Under the pieces are notes generated by a model. The model was not told the origin of the DNA and made no database searches. It saw nothing but the letters and a program-made list of their open reading frames with translations. Below are positions 1 to 8,494 of a stretch of DNA of 43,964 nt, piece after piece (the stretch's first letter is position 1; each line of letters begins with the position of its first letter). Source of the stretch: Caldilineaceae bacterium SB0662_bin_25. GTDB lineage: Bacteria > Chloroflexota > Anaerolineae > Caldilineales > Caldilineaceae. The stretch is taken from assembly GCA_009840225.1 (NCBI GenBank), contig VXOE01000254.1, positions 1 to 43,964 of the forward strand. Direction: 5' to 3'. A program made the position numbers and the translations under genes.

Positions 1-9
1 CTCCCTTGT

Positions 10-28
10 GCGGGGGCTCCGCCCCCGC
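10..28. repeat. GC-rich perfect hairpin
   Basis: Perfect 8-bp inverted repeat GCGGGGGC/GCCCCCGC with a TCC loop. It lies at the very left edge beside other dispersed repeats and is not followed by a T-run, so I read it as part of a repetitive intergenic element rather than a terminator. Confidence 0.6.
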
Positions 29-47
29 AACGCCCCCGGCCAACAAC

Positions 48-130
48 ATGCCTCGCCGACCTGGTGTCGATATTCGTAACAGGTCCCCAATCGAAGGGGT
101 TCCGCCAGACCACGTCCCGCCAGTCCCACC
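48..130 (+). repeat. Left copy of an ~83-bp repeat, inverted relative to the right end
   Basis: The reverse complement of this stretch matches 43869-43952. Two blocks are identical: 63-84 with 43915-43936 (22 bp) and 108-128 with 43871-43891 (21 bp). The 23 bp between the blocks have the same length in both copies and match at about two thirds of positions. This is a dispersed or terminal repeat; the two copies face each other across the whole window. No open reading frame is associated with it. Confidence 0.85.
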
Positions 131-134
131 AAAT

Positions 135-250
135 ACCCGTAGGGCCACCCCTTGTGCGTGCCCAGCCCCGCGTCGCCCTCATATGCGCCAACCAGCCATA
201 CCCCCGGTAGGGGCACCCCTTGTGGGTGCCCAGGCCTGCCCGTCGCCCTC
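135..250 (+). repeat. Two direct copies of a REP-like hairpin repeat
   Basis: Copies at about 135-180 and 204-250 share the pattern GTAGGG(G)CACCCCTTGTG followed by GTGCCCAG and end in CGTCGCCCTC. In the second copy GGGCACCC (211-218) and GGGTGCCC (224-231) form a perfect 8-bp stem with a CTTGT loop; the first copy is more degenerate. Short GC-rich hairpins of this kind are dispersed in many Chloroflexota genomes (general knowledge; not searched here). Confidence 0.7.
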
Positions 251-420
251 TTCAAAGCCCGAAAACCTTCTCGGTCGCCGTTGCCATGAATTCCACCTGC
301 TATACTGTTTTCATCCCCAATGTGGACCGAACTCCGAAATTCCAGCGCAAATGCACCAATATCAGTGATATAATAGCCTTGTACGCGCGCCGTCTAACGG
401 CACAGCATCTTGCTCACAAA

Positions 421-790
421 GTGGGCACGTGAAGCGGGATATCACGTCAGTCAGCTTCAGTGGCTTTGCACAAAAGGAAAGGTCATAAAGCAGCGAAGTA
501 AAGCGGGAGGGTGAATGAACTACACTGAAACCGCTCCCGCGAGACCTGCTACCTGAGACTAAAGCTATACTGCTTGCATCCTGGTCTCCATCGGGCATAA
601 GCTATGACCATCGGGAAAGGTAGTCGATTCTCAAAGCCATAGGTGATAGGTCAGAGTGGGAACCTACCAAGACGAAATGGAAAGCCGTGTGCGGTGAAAG
701 CCGCACGCACGGTTCGCGGGCAGGCAGGAGGAAAAGTGCATATCCAAACAACTCACTTCCTGCCGAACCTACTATTATGCAATAGGCATA
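421..790 (+). mobile_element. Group II intron remnant (RNA domains, no reverse transcriptase)
   Basis: Positions 682-715 match the 34-nt group II intron domain V: lower stem AAGCCGT/ACGGTTC containing the AGC triad, an upper stem GTGCGG/CCGCAC-type helix and a GAAA-type loop. Immediately 3', GGCAGG...CCTGCC (about 723-764) can form a domain VI-like hairpin. About 300 nt upstream is structured, non-coding and plausibly carries parts of domains I-III. No reverse transcriptase/maturase frame exists on either strand. The 5' end is uncertain; a GTGGG at 421 is one possibility. It could be an ORF-less intron or a truncated fragment. Domain V is well supported, the outer boundaries are not. Confidence 0.7.
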
Positions 791-1736
791 ACTGAGAGCG
801 TACTAACATCAAGCCACGACTCTCGCTGGCAGGGAATCTGAAAGCGAGGAGGGACCCCTCCCAAGACTGGTAACTGCCCTTTATCAATCTGCCCATAACC
901 TAACGAAGACAGCGAGGAACTGTGCTCGAAGTCGAGCGCAAAAGTCCAAAACATGGATAACTGCCCGGTCTGACCCGACTCAACCCAACCCTAAAGGTCC
1001 AGACACGACACCATGCCCTCCCACCGCCGGCTGTCCGGCATGAGTCTGTCGTCAGCTGGAGTAGTGGATGAGCATCGTAGGGATCTTGCCGGCATCAGGA
1101 ACTGACGGCAGAAACGGAAAAACTAATGCAAAAGCATAACGACAACAAGAACCACATAGAAATCCGCCCGCTTTTGCCCGTCTTTTCCGCTATTTCCGCC
1201 ATTTCCGCCATATTTCCGCCATTTTCCCGCCAATACACGTCGCGCCATTTCAGAACTCGTACAACTCTAGTACAACGTACATTGACACTTGTTCGGACCC
1301 ACCACGCCGGCGAGGCCCTTATCGCAGCCCACCACATAGACTGCATTAGTTGCAGGTCACTCAACAAGTAAACGCTCATAAACTCTCGCCCAACACACAG
1401 ACGAGGAAGCCAGTGACCCACCTTGAAGACTGACAGTCCACGTTGAAAGCAAGGTTCGCATCGGCCCCCAAGGCATATGCATCTCATCTGAGTTTCGTCT
1501 TTTCATCCCAGGCTGATATGCTCCTGACTTCCACCTTCAGACACTTGCGCAAACGGACATGCCCCCTAACCGGCATTCCTGCCAAACGTTACCAAGCCGC
1601 TTGGAAGACTGCCTATCTCCGGAGAGTTCTACCCCATTGAGGTGCAATTGCCCTGGGCAAGCGGTGCCGAAATTGACCCTCTTCTGACCAGAATTAGGCC
1701 AACTTTCCTGGCCTTGACTACGCGAATCTGGGCTCC
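791..1736. other. Non-coding stretch upstream of the first ABC operon
   Basis: About 950 bp without a convincing gene. The short frames here lack ribosome binding sites and protein-like composition. The stretch contains a 9-bp tandem repeat near 1182-1231 and otherwise nothing I can name. It may be decayed mobile-element DNA adjoining the intron remnant. Confidence 0.5.
1182..1231. repeat. Tandem 9-bp repeat, ATTTCCGCC
   Basis: Exact ATTTCCGCC copies lie at 1192-1200, 1201-1209 and 1212-1220. They are flanked by degenerate copies at about 1182-1190 and 1221-1231. It is too short and irregular for CRISPR and lies in non-coding DNA. Confidence 0.75.
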
Positions 1737-1778
1737 GTGGCGTTTGCTTCCTTAACTGATCACACAAAGCAGAAAAAT

Positions 1779-1806
1779 TTGACTGGCGTGCCTTTCATGC
1801 TATACT
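1779..1806 (+). promoter_or_regulatory. Candidate sigma-70 promoter of the Dpp-type ABC operon
   Basis: TTGACT (1779-1784), a 16-bp spacer and TATACT (1801-1806). Transcription would begin near 1813. That is downstream of the most upstream in-frame start of the first permease (1737), which supports a later translation start. Confidence 0.5.
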
Positions 1807-1946
1807 CACGCCGGTTACGCCCCGCCGCCCCTTCGCCCCCGAAGACCGGTAAAGCTGCCGCTAGAGTGGTACTCATGGCGATTTGCTCTTTCCTGGGCGG
1901 GTGCATTCCCAACGACTGTCAAATCTTACGACTGAGATTAGATCCT

Positions 1947-3029
1947 ATGGCGACAGCGGCTGACGTATCCAACGTCAGTACCGGGCGCATCACCAGCCCG
2001 CTTTCCATCCTCGGCGCGATTTGGGGATCCTACTTCTTCCGCAAGTTTCTGCGCGCGCTGGCCACCATCTTCATCGTTACCACCATAATCTTCTTTTTGG
2101 TGCGCCTTCTGCCCGGCAACCCCATTGAAATCTATGTCAACCAGTTAATTGTCACTTACGGCATGCCCGTCCACGAGGCCAAGGACCAGGCCGCCGCTCT
2201 GTTCGCCATCGACCTGGAACAGCCGGTAATTCTCCAATATTTCTCCTACCTGCAAAATCTGGCCAGGGGAAACTTCGGTCAGTCAGTCCTGTCGCCGGGA
2301 ACGACCGTTACCGAGGTGATTTTGCGATTCCTCCCGTGGACACTTTTTAGCGTTGGCCTTGGTCTCCTGATCAGTTTCACAATCGGCGTTCTGTTCGGTG
2401 TCATCATGGCCTACCGCCGCGACAGCTATCTTGATCACGGCCTCACTGTCATTAGTTCTGTGATCAGCTCCGTCCCAGACTTTCTTATCGGCCTTCTCAT
2501 CGTTGTGTGGTTGGGAGTCCAGTGGAAGATCCTGCCGATCGCGGCCATGCGAGGCGCGTACTCATCCGGCATGGTGCCTGGTCTGAATCTGGAATTCTTA
2601 CTCGATGCGTTCTTCCACGGAGCTTTGCCAATCTCTACCTATGTGCTCACCAGCGTCGGCTTTTGGATGCTGAGCATGAAGAGCAACACGATCAGCACTC
2701 TTGGTGAGGACTACGTTACGATTGCCAAAGCGCGCGGCCTGAAGGAGTGGCGCATTACCACCGCCTACGTGGGTCGCAATGCCATCCTGCCCCTTTTCAC
2801 GATCCTTACAATTCGCATCGGCTTTGTCGTCGGAGGTTCATTGTTGGTGGAGCAGATCTTTGAATATGGCGGTATCGGGCGCATGCTCGGCCAGGCCATC
2901 AACCAGCGCGACTATACTTTGATGCAGGGTATCTTCCTCATCATTACTTTCTCAGTGATCTTCGCCAACTTCTTCGCCGACGTCCTGTACGGCTGGCTCG
3001 ACCCCCGTATAAAGCTGCAGGACAATTGA
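1947..3029 (+). CDS. ABC transporter permease, DppB/OppB family
   Basis: This is one of two membrane subunits of a peptide/opine/nickel-type importer. The 360-aa protein has a first membrane segment at about residues 33-52, followed by the family hallmark LVRLLPGNP (PGNP in place of PGDP). A large external loop and five further membrane segments follow. The EAA-like cytoplasmic loop EDYVTIAKARGLKEWR, near residues 250-270, contacts the ATPases. I chose ATG 1947 because the frame upstream of it is not protein-like, a promoter lies inside that extension, and 360 aa is closer to the usual family length (about 310-340). ATG 1875 is an alternative. It heads an operon with a second permease 46 bp downstream, two ATPases and a binding lipoprotein. 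Confidence 0.93.
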   Translation: MATAADVSNVSTGRITSPLSILGAIWGSYFFRKFLRALATIFIVTTIIFFLVRLLPGNPIEIYVNQLIVTYGMPVHEAKDQAAALFAIDLEQPVILQYFSYLQNLARGNFGQSVLSPGTTVTEVILRFLPWTLFSVGLGLLISFTIGVLFGVIMAYRRDSYLDHGLTVISSVISSVPDFLIGLLIVVWLGVQWKILPIAAMRGAYSSGMVPGLNLEFLLDAFFHGALPISTYVLTSVGFWMLSMKSNTISTLGEDYVTIAKARGLKEWRITTAYVGRNAILPLFTILTIRIGFVVGGSLLVEQIFEYGGIGRMLGQAINQRDYTLMQGIFLIITFSVIFANFFADVLYGWLDPRIKLQDN

Positions 3030-3075
3030 GCCTGACCAAAGTGCCAGAATACACACGAAGCGCAGGAGCTGATAG

Positions 3076-3984
3076 ATGACGGCCCAAGTGGCGGATGGCC
3101 AGCAAACCGATAGCATCTTGGTCAGCGCATGGAAAGGATTCCGAACTGGGGTACGCCTCCTTGCCTACAATCGGGTTGGTTTTATCGGTTTCCTCGTCGT
3201 GGTCTTCATGGTCCTCCTCTCCTACGCGGGCCCATTAATCATCGAACTGGATACCAAGACCAAGATCGACAGGATCTATATAACGCCGACACTTGAACAT
3301 CCTTTGGGTACCGATCATCAGGGCCGCGACATCTGGTCCCAGATCGTCAACGGCGGCAAAGACGTGATCTACGTTGCCTTTCTGGCTGCCCTTATTTCAA
3401 CCGTAATCGCGGTCGTTTTTGGCACGCTTAGCGGTTTCATAGGCGGTTGGCTGGACAGCGCCATCATGTCTGTCACCGATATAATACTTACGATCCCTCA
3501 GTTCCCACTCTTGGCGGTCCTGGCGGCCTTTATCTCTCTGAACAGCTTGACCTTGCTGGGGGTCTTGATGGGTCTGCTGAACTGGCCGACGCTCTTGCGC
3601 GCGTTGCGGGCCCAGGCACTCTCCCTCAAACAGCGAGATTTCATTGAGGCGGCCAGGGCGCTGGATCTGGGCGTTATGCATATCGTCCTGCGCGAAATGG
3701 TCCCCAACATGATGCCCTACATTGTAGTCAGCTTCGCCTTGGGCATGACCTTTGCCGTCTATCAGCAGGCGGGACTCGTCTTCCTCGGCCTCGTGCCGAT
3801 AAGCGCTGGCAACTGGAGCGTGATGATTCAACTGGCGTGGGTACGAGGAGCGATCTTCTACAAGGACAGTGTCTGGTACATTATGGCGCCGATCGTCGCC
3901 ATCGCCATTCTTCAGCTGGCAATCATTTCCATGACCCGCTCGCTTGAGCTTGTATTCAATCCTCGACTGCGGGCCAGTGAATAG
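3076..3984 (+). CDS. ABC transporter permease, DppC/OppC family
   Basis: Second membrane subunit of the Dpp/Opp-type importer, 302 aa. A short cytoplasmic N-terminus leads to a membrane segment at about residues 30-55. The family's post-TM1 signature follows (HPLGTDHQGRDIWSQIV), then five more membrane segments. The EAA loop RDFIEAARALDLGVMHIVLR is clear. A good Shine-Dalgarno AGGAG (3064-3068) sits 7 nt before the ATG. The gene follows the DppB-type permease and precedes the ATPase by 21 bp, as in canonical dpp operons. Length and motifs are normal for the family. Confidence 0.95.
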   Translation: MTAQVADGQQTDSILVSAWKGFRTGVRLLAYNRVGFIGFLVVVFMVLLSYAGPLIIELDTKTKIDRIYITPTLEHPLGTDHQGRDIWSQIVNGGKDVIYVAFLAALISTVIAVVFGTLSGFIGGWLDSAIMSVTDIILTIPQFPLLAVLAAFISLNSLTLLGVLMGLLNWPTLLRALRAQALSLKQRDFIEAARALDLGVMHIVLREMVPNMMPYIVVSFALGMTFAVYQQAGLVFLGLVPISAGNWSVMIQLAWVRGAIFYKDSVWYIMAPIVAIAILQLAIISMTRSLELVFNPRLRASE

Positions 3985-4005
3985 GAATCCGTTCCCTGGA
4001 TACAT

Positions 4006-5103
4006 ATGAGTCAGATCACTGATCTTTCCTGGCATCAGGAAATTGAAGAAAACGACAGCCTGCCCCCGCTGAGCCTGCAGAACGTTCATGTCAACTATCG
4101 TACGCGCAAGGGCAGCGTCCAGGCGGTCAGAGGTGTCACGCTCGACTTGCAGGCAGGTGAAAGCCTGGCCCTGATCGGAGAGAGCGGCTCCGGCAAAACG
4201 ACGTTGGGACTGGGAATCGTACGTCTCTTGGTCGAAACCGCGGAAGTCAGCCCAGGGGAAATTATCTATCGCCGCGATGGCCGTGAGTTGGATGTGCTTT
4301 CCCTTGCCGAAGGTCCCCTTCGCGAGTTCCGCTGGCGCGACTGCGCTATGGTATTCCAGTCGGCCCTCAACGCGTTCAATCCCGTGCTGAAGGTTTGGGA
4401 CCAGGTTTGGGATACGGCGAAAGCCCACAGGTGGAACAATCGCGAGGAGGTCCGCGAGCGGTTTCTCGATCTGCTTCGCTTTGTGCAGTTGGATCCTGAC
4501 CGTGTTATCAACGCCTACGCCCATGAGTTGAGTGGGGGCATGCGCCAGCGAACGCTTCTGGCCATAGCACTTCTGTTGGACCCCCAGATTCTGATTCTGG
4601 ACGAGCCGACAACTGCGTTGGACATCCTCACGCAGAGGACGATCATCGATCTGTTGCGCCGGCTGAAGGAAGACCTGCACTTCACAATGCTCTTCATCTC
4701 GCACGACCTTGCCATCGCCGCTGAGCTGGCAGACAGAGTAGCCACGATGTACGCCGGGCAGGTCGTCGAGCTGGGGCCGGTCGAGGACATCTTCTATCGC
4801 CCGCGTCATCCCTATTCCCTGGGTCTGATCCGGGCCGTGCCGACCGTAACTGGTGGTTTTGAGGAACTCTCCTCGATACCCGGTTCTCCTCCCGACCTGA
4901 TCAATTTGCCGACTGGATGCAAATTCCATCCGCGCTGCCCCTTTGCCAGCGAGCGCTGCAGTAGCGAGGAACCGGGGTTGGAGCGGGTCGGCGACAATCA
5001 CTACGCGGCCTGCTGGCACACCGATGCAGTGCAGGAGGACATCGAGCGCAGCGGGCTGAGAGGCAAGAGGAGTACGCAAAGGGAACGTGCTACCGGCCTG
5101 TAA
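4006..5103 (+). CDS. ABC transporter ATP-binding protein, DppD/OppD family
   Basis: First of two cytoplasmic ATPases energising the importer, 365 aa. It has Walker A GESGSGKTT near residue 64, signature LSGGMRQR, Walker B ILDEPTTALD and the switch histidine in LFISHDLAI. The C-terminal oligopeptide/dipeptide transporter extension carries GCKFHPRCPFASERC; in this subfamily the cysteines of this region can coordinate an iron-sulfur cluster (family knowledge). The ribosome binding site is weak, with no strong purine run in the 21-bp gap, so translation may be coupled to the upstream permease. The product should pair with the second ATPase encoded 43 bp downstream. Confidence 0.95.
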   Translation: MSQITDLSWHQEIEENDSLPPLSLQNVHVNYRTRKGSVQAVRGVTLDLQAGESLALIGESGSGKTTLGLGIVRLLVETAEVSPGEIIYRRDGRELDVLSLAEGPLREFRWRDCAMVFQSALNAFNPVLKVWDQVWDTAKAHRWNNREEVRERFLDLLRFVQLDPDRVINAYAHELSGGMRQRTLLAIALLLDPQILILDEPTTALDILTQRTIIDLLRRLKEDLHFTMLFISHDLAIAAELADRVATMYAGQVVELGPVEDIFYRPRHPYSLGLIRAVPTVTGGFEELSSIPGSPPDLINLPTGCKFHPRCPFASERCSSEEPGLERVGDNHYAACWHTDAVQEDIERSGLRGKRSTQRERATGL

Positions 5104-5146
5104 TCCCGTGAGGAAACAGGGGCGCGGCCAGTGGAGGCCGCATTAG

Positions 5147-6175
5147 ATGACGCCGATTCTCGAACTTCGGAACGTAACGAAATATTTTGGCAGCGGCCGC
5201 GAGCGCGTGACGGCCGTTGACTCGATCTCCCTCGACATTGAACCTGGCGAAATCGTTTGCCTCGTCGGTGAAAGCGGTTGCGGCAAGAGCACCACCGGCC
5301 GCATGGTCGTCGGCCTGCTGCCACCGTCCGAAGGACAGATTCTCTACCAGGGACAGGATATCGCGTCAATGGAAAAGGCCGACTATCAGCAGTACCGGCG
5401 CGCGGTCCAGATCATCCATCAGGATCCCTACGCCTCTCTCAATCCAACCCAGACAGTGCGCCAGATGATCACGACGCCACTCTTGCGCCATCAAACACAG
5501 GGAACGGGTCAGAATGGAGCGAGCGCTGGCCGGAGGGGTCGCCGCCGCGACGCAGGGCGGCGGGCTGCCGAACTGTTGGAAATCGTCGATCTGACGCCGG
5601 TTTCGGACTTTCTCGACAAGTATCCTCACCAGCTGAGCGGTGGTCAGCGCCAGCGCGTTTCGGTAGCCAGGGCTTTGACCGTGGAGCCTAAGTTCATCGT
5701 CGCCGACGAAGCCGTCTCAATGGTGGATGTGTCAATTCGAGTGAGCCTGCTCAACATGCTCTACCGGCTGAAAGACGAGTTTGACGTAACCTTCCTCTTC
5801 ATCACACACGACCTGGCGCTGGCGAAATACTTTGCCTGGGAAGGGCGAATCACTGTCATGTACCTGGGGCGCATTGTGGAAGAAGGGCCTACGCCCCGTC
5901 TCATCACCGATTCGCGCCACCCTTATACGCAGGCGCTTCTGGGAGCTGTTCCCGAAGCCGATCCGGAGTTGGCAAAGAAGAAAGTCCATATTGAACTGCG
6001 CAGCGCCGAAATTCCCAGCCTTTTGAATCTGCCTACAGGGTGTACTTTTCACCCGCGTTGTCCTTACTTTGTGCCGGGGGAATGCGACTTAGCCGTCCCT
6101 GGGTTGGAACAGATCTCAGATGGGGGCAGTGTAGCCTGCCCCGTTCGCATGGCGGAGCCGAGCCAGATTGTTTGA
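5147..6175 (+). CDS. ABC transporter ATP-binding protein, DppF/OppF family
   Basis: Second ATPase of the Dpp-type importer, 342 aa. Walker A is GESGCGKST, the signature LSGGQRQR, and the switch histidine lies in LFITHDLAL. The C-terminal GCTFHPRCPY extension is typical of the family. Walker B reads VADEAVSMVDVSIR: the Asp-Glu pair is intact but the usual proline after it is alanine and the D-loop is VSMVD rather than TSALD. Between Q-loop and signature there is a basic, low-complexity insertion of about 20 residues (Gly/Arg/Ala-rich, near residues 120-142), probably a surface loop. GGAGG about 10 nt upstream supports the ATG. Confidence 0.94.
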   Translation: MTPILELRNVTKYFGSGRERVTAVDSISLDIEPGEIVCLVGESGCGKSTTGRMVVGLLPPSEGQILYQGQDIASMEKADYQQYRRAVQIIHQDPYASLNPTQTVRQMITTPLLRHQTQGTGQNGASAGRRGRRRDAGRRAAELLEIVDLTPVSDFLDKYPHQLSGGQRQRVSVARALTVEPKFIVADEAVSMVDVSIRVSLLNMLYRLKDEFDVTFLFITHDLALAKYFAWEGRITVMYLGRIVEEGPTPRLITDSRHPYTQALLGAVPEADPELAKKKVHIELRSAEIPSLLNLPTGCTFHPRCPYFVPGECDLAVPGLEQISDGGSVACPVRMAEPSQIV

Positions 6176-6234
6176 AGGGAAGGATCGCCGCCGACCCGCT
6201 CCGCTTTGGTGGTTAAAGGCACAGCAGGAACGAC

Positions 6235-6426
6235 ATGGATCCCTTCCTTGGTAGGGCGGCATTTCACATCGGGTTCTACATAGCCTTCGTTGCCGGCGCG
6301 CTACTGATCTTCTTGGAGAAAGGAACCGCCGAATACGTCATCACTCAGTTTACACTGGGGATTGGGCTTGTATATCTACTGTTGGTTGTAATTCTTGTGC
6401 AATGGGGGAAGAAAAGAGAGAGGTAA
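6235..6426 (+). CDS. Small two-TM membrane protein in the ABC operon
   Basis: A 63-aa protein with two hydrophobic segments, at about residues 12-28 and 36-56, and a basic C-terminus (GKKRER). Both ends would therefore be on the cytoplasmic side, or the N-terminus outside if the first segment is only partial. It lies 59 bp after the second ATPase and 97 bp before the binding-protein gene, with CAGGA about 7 nt before the ATG, so it belongs to the transporter transcript. I do not recognise a family. It may be an accessory subunit or a stabiliser of the permease pair; this is inference from position only. Confidence 0.7.
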   Translation: MDPFLGRAAFHIGFYIAFVAGALLIFLEKGTAEYVITQFTLGIGLVYLLLVVILVQWGKKRER

Positions 6427-6523
6427 GCAATAGAGGCAAGCGTATTTGATGCGCCCCTGCGCGTGGCTCACTCTTCATCTCCCTGCTATCTCACATTCTC
6501 AATTGTCCTAAGGAGGATAAAGA

Positions 6524-8347
6524 ATGAACCGAAGATTTTGGCTTGTAATTGCTCTGATTGCGGCCTTGGCCATCAGCGCGTGCGGCGCGCCGGCGGCCGA
6601 TATGGGCGGCGGCGAGGCCGCTCCGGCCGCTGCGGAGGAAGAGGCAGCTCCGGCAGGAACCGGCGTAGCTGAGTTCCATCCGGCCTGGCCCTACGCGCCA
6701 CCCCCCACGGGCCACTTCAACACCTGGGTTACGAACGGCATGACCCTTGGCATCTACCGCGCCCTGATGGAACCGCCCTTGTTCATGTTCCTGTGGGCCG
6801 ATGGCAGCTGGATGCCGGTAGCCGGGGAGTCCTGGGAATGGGTCGACGACGTCACCTTGCGCGTCAACCTGATCCAGGAGGCCCAGTGGAGTGACGGCAG
6901 CGCCTTCACTTCACAGGACGTTGTCGACACCTTCTCGATCTCCCGCCTGCTCAGCCAGACGGTCTGGCGCTTCCTCGACGACGTGCAGGCCGTGGATGAT
7001 CACACCGTCGACTTCCTTCTCAGCGGTCCTTCCACGACCGTTCCCCGACGTGTACTGCGCGAGGTACATATCACGGCCTCCTCGGTCTATGGCGACTTTG
7101 CCCAGCGCACTCGCGATCTGGTCGAGGCCGGCATGACCAATGAAGACGACGAATGGAAGCAGTTGCTGCAGGAGTTCAACGAGCTGCGCCCGGACGAAAT
7201 GGTCGTTCTGGGGCCTTATGCGATCGACCCTGCCAGCATCACCGAGTCCCAGATGATTCTCAACAAGGTCGAGACTTCCTACTGGGCTGATACTGTGCGC
7301 TTCGAACGCATGGTCAACTACAACGGTGAAACGCCGGTGGTTACGCCGCTCGTCCTCTCCGGCGACGTCGACTACGCTACGCACGGCTTCCCGCCCGCTA
7401 CCGAGCGCGAGTTCATGTCTCTGGGCTACCGCATCATCCGCGCCCCCATCTACAGCGGCCCGGCACTCTATTTCAACCACACCATCTATCCCTTCAACGT
7501 AAGAGAAGTGCGTCAGGCCTTGGCCTACGCCATCAACTTTGAAGAGAACGCCTATATCTCGCTGGCCGAATCGGGCGTGGCCCAAGAGTGCATGTGCGGT
7601 TTCTCAGACAACATTACGCCCCTGTGGCTCAGTGACGATGCGCGCGCCAGCTTGGATCCCTACACCCAAGATCTGGAAAAGGCGGAGCAGATGTTGCTCG
7701 ACATCGGTTTCACTCGCGCCGACGACGGTGTCTGGGTTGACGACACCGGCGCCCGCATGGAGTGGGAACTGACCGCGCCGGCCGAGTACGCCGACTGGTC
7801 GGCCGCTGCTGAGAACGTGGCCGAGCAGTTGACTGCTTTCGGATTCCAGACCAGTTTCCGCGGCGTGAACTTCCAGCAACATCCGATCGATGTGAATGAA
7901 GGCAAGTTCCAGCTCGCAATTCGCGGTTGGGGCGCGGGCAATCCGCACCCGTCCTTCTCCTATGAGAATGACTTCAGCACACACAACGCCGCCGCCACGG
8001 GCGTGGGCGCATCGGGCGCTGGCAGCATCGAACTGCCCGGCATGTCCTTCGACCTGAACGTCAGCACCAGCAGCGTTGGCGACGTCGACCTGTGGGCGCT
8101 GACCAAGGAGGCCGGCTCCGGCGGTGACGCCGCCATGCAGATCGCGGCGCTCGACAAGATCGCCATGGCCTACAACGAGCTGCTGCCGCAGATTCCCCTT
8201 TGGGAACGCTACGGCAATAACCCGGTCCCCAGTCGCTTTGCCAGTGGTTGGCTGCCCGAAGGCGACCCGATCTACGTCAACAGCCCCTACGCCGACTCCT
8301 TCGTCGTCATCCAGATTCTGACCGGACAGCTTGGCCCGGCGGAATAG
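6524..8347 (+). CDS. Extracellular solute-binding lipoprotein, family 5 (SBP_bac_5)
   Basis: Substrate-capturing component of the Dpp/Opp-type importer, 607 aa. The signal peptide ends in lipobox ISAC, giving a lipid-anchored Cys at residue 20, followed by an Ala/Glu-rich flexible linker to about residue 45. The body shows family 5 features: W...PP.T.H.NTW, an RVNLIQEAQWSDGSAFTSQD stretch like the conserved 'kWsDG.p.ta.D' region, and the helix VREVRQALAYAINFE. AAGGAGG lies about 7 nt before the ATG. Being last in the transporter operon is compatible with extra expression from its own transcript. The ligand (peptide, oligosaccharide or other) cannot be read from sequence. Confidence 0.95.
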   Translation: MNRRFWLVIALIAALAISACGAPAADMGGGEAAPAAAEEEAAPAGTGVAEFHPAWPYAPPPTGHFNTWVTNGMTLGIYRALMEPPLFMFLWADGSWMPVAGESWEWVDDVTLRVNLIQEAQWSDGSAFTSQDVVDTFSISRLLSQTVWRFLDDVQAVDDHTVDFLLSGPSTTVPRRVLREVHITASSVYGDFAQRTRDLVEAGMTNEDDEWKQLLQEFNELRPDEMVVLGPYAIDPASITESQMILNKVETSYWADTVRFERMVNYNGETPVVTPLVLSGDVDYATHGFPPATEREFMSLGYRIIRAPIYSGPALYFNHTIYPFNVREVRQALAYAINFEENAYISLAESGVAQECMCGFSDNITPLWLSDDARASLDPYTQDLEKAEQMLLDIGFTRADDGVWVDDTGARMEWELTAPAEYADWSAAAENVAEQLTAFGFQTSFRGVNFQQHPIDVNEGKFQLAIRGWGAGNPHPSFSYENDFSTHNAAATGVGASGAGSIELPGMSFDLNVSTSSVGDVDLWALTKEAGSGGDAAMQIAALDKIAMAYNELLPQIPLWERYGNNPVPSRFASGWLPEGDPIYVNSPYADSFVVIQILTGQLGPAE

Positions 8348-8389
8348 GCGATACGGCAGGGTGAGTTTTGTGGTAGAATAAGTGTAGTT

Positions 8390-8415
8390 AGGGCCGGCAC
8401 CCCTGTGTCGGCCTT
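8390..8415 (+). terminator. Terminator-like hairpin after the first ABC operon
   Basis: AGGGCCGGCAC and GTGTCGGCCTT form an 11-bp stem (two G-T wobbles in DNA terms) with a CCCT loop, about 45 bp after the binding-protein stop codon. It is followed by ACTCTTTC, a weak T-run, so it may be a partial terminator or attenuator that lowers expression of the downstream dioxygenase. Confidence 0.5.
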
Positions 8416-8494
8416 ACTCTTTCAACCCCGGCGGACAGTCTGGCCCGCCGATCAATCAAACAGGTTCGAGGCCTGCGCCGCGAAAGAGAGCAGT

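Noticed and set aside
1182-1231. CRISPR-like array
   Set aside because: The repeat unit is 9 bp without unique spacers and no cas gene is nearby.
1737-1946. N-terminal extension of the DppB-type permease
   Set aside because: A promoter-like element lies inside it, its residues are unlike the family, and the shorter form fits the usual length.
3397-5079. 560-aa open frame on the minus strand
   Set aside because: It lies opposite the DppC/DppD-type genes, whose motifs are unambiguous. The translated minus frame has low-complexity, Gln/Arg/His-rich composition and no family motif.
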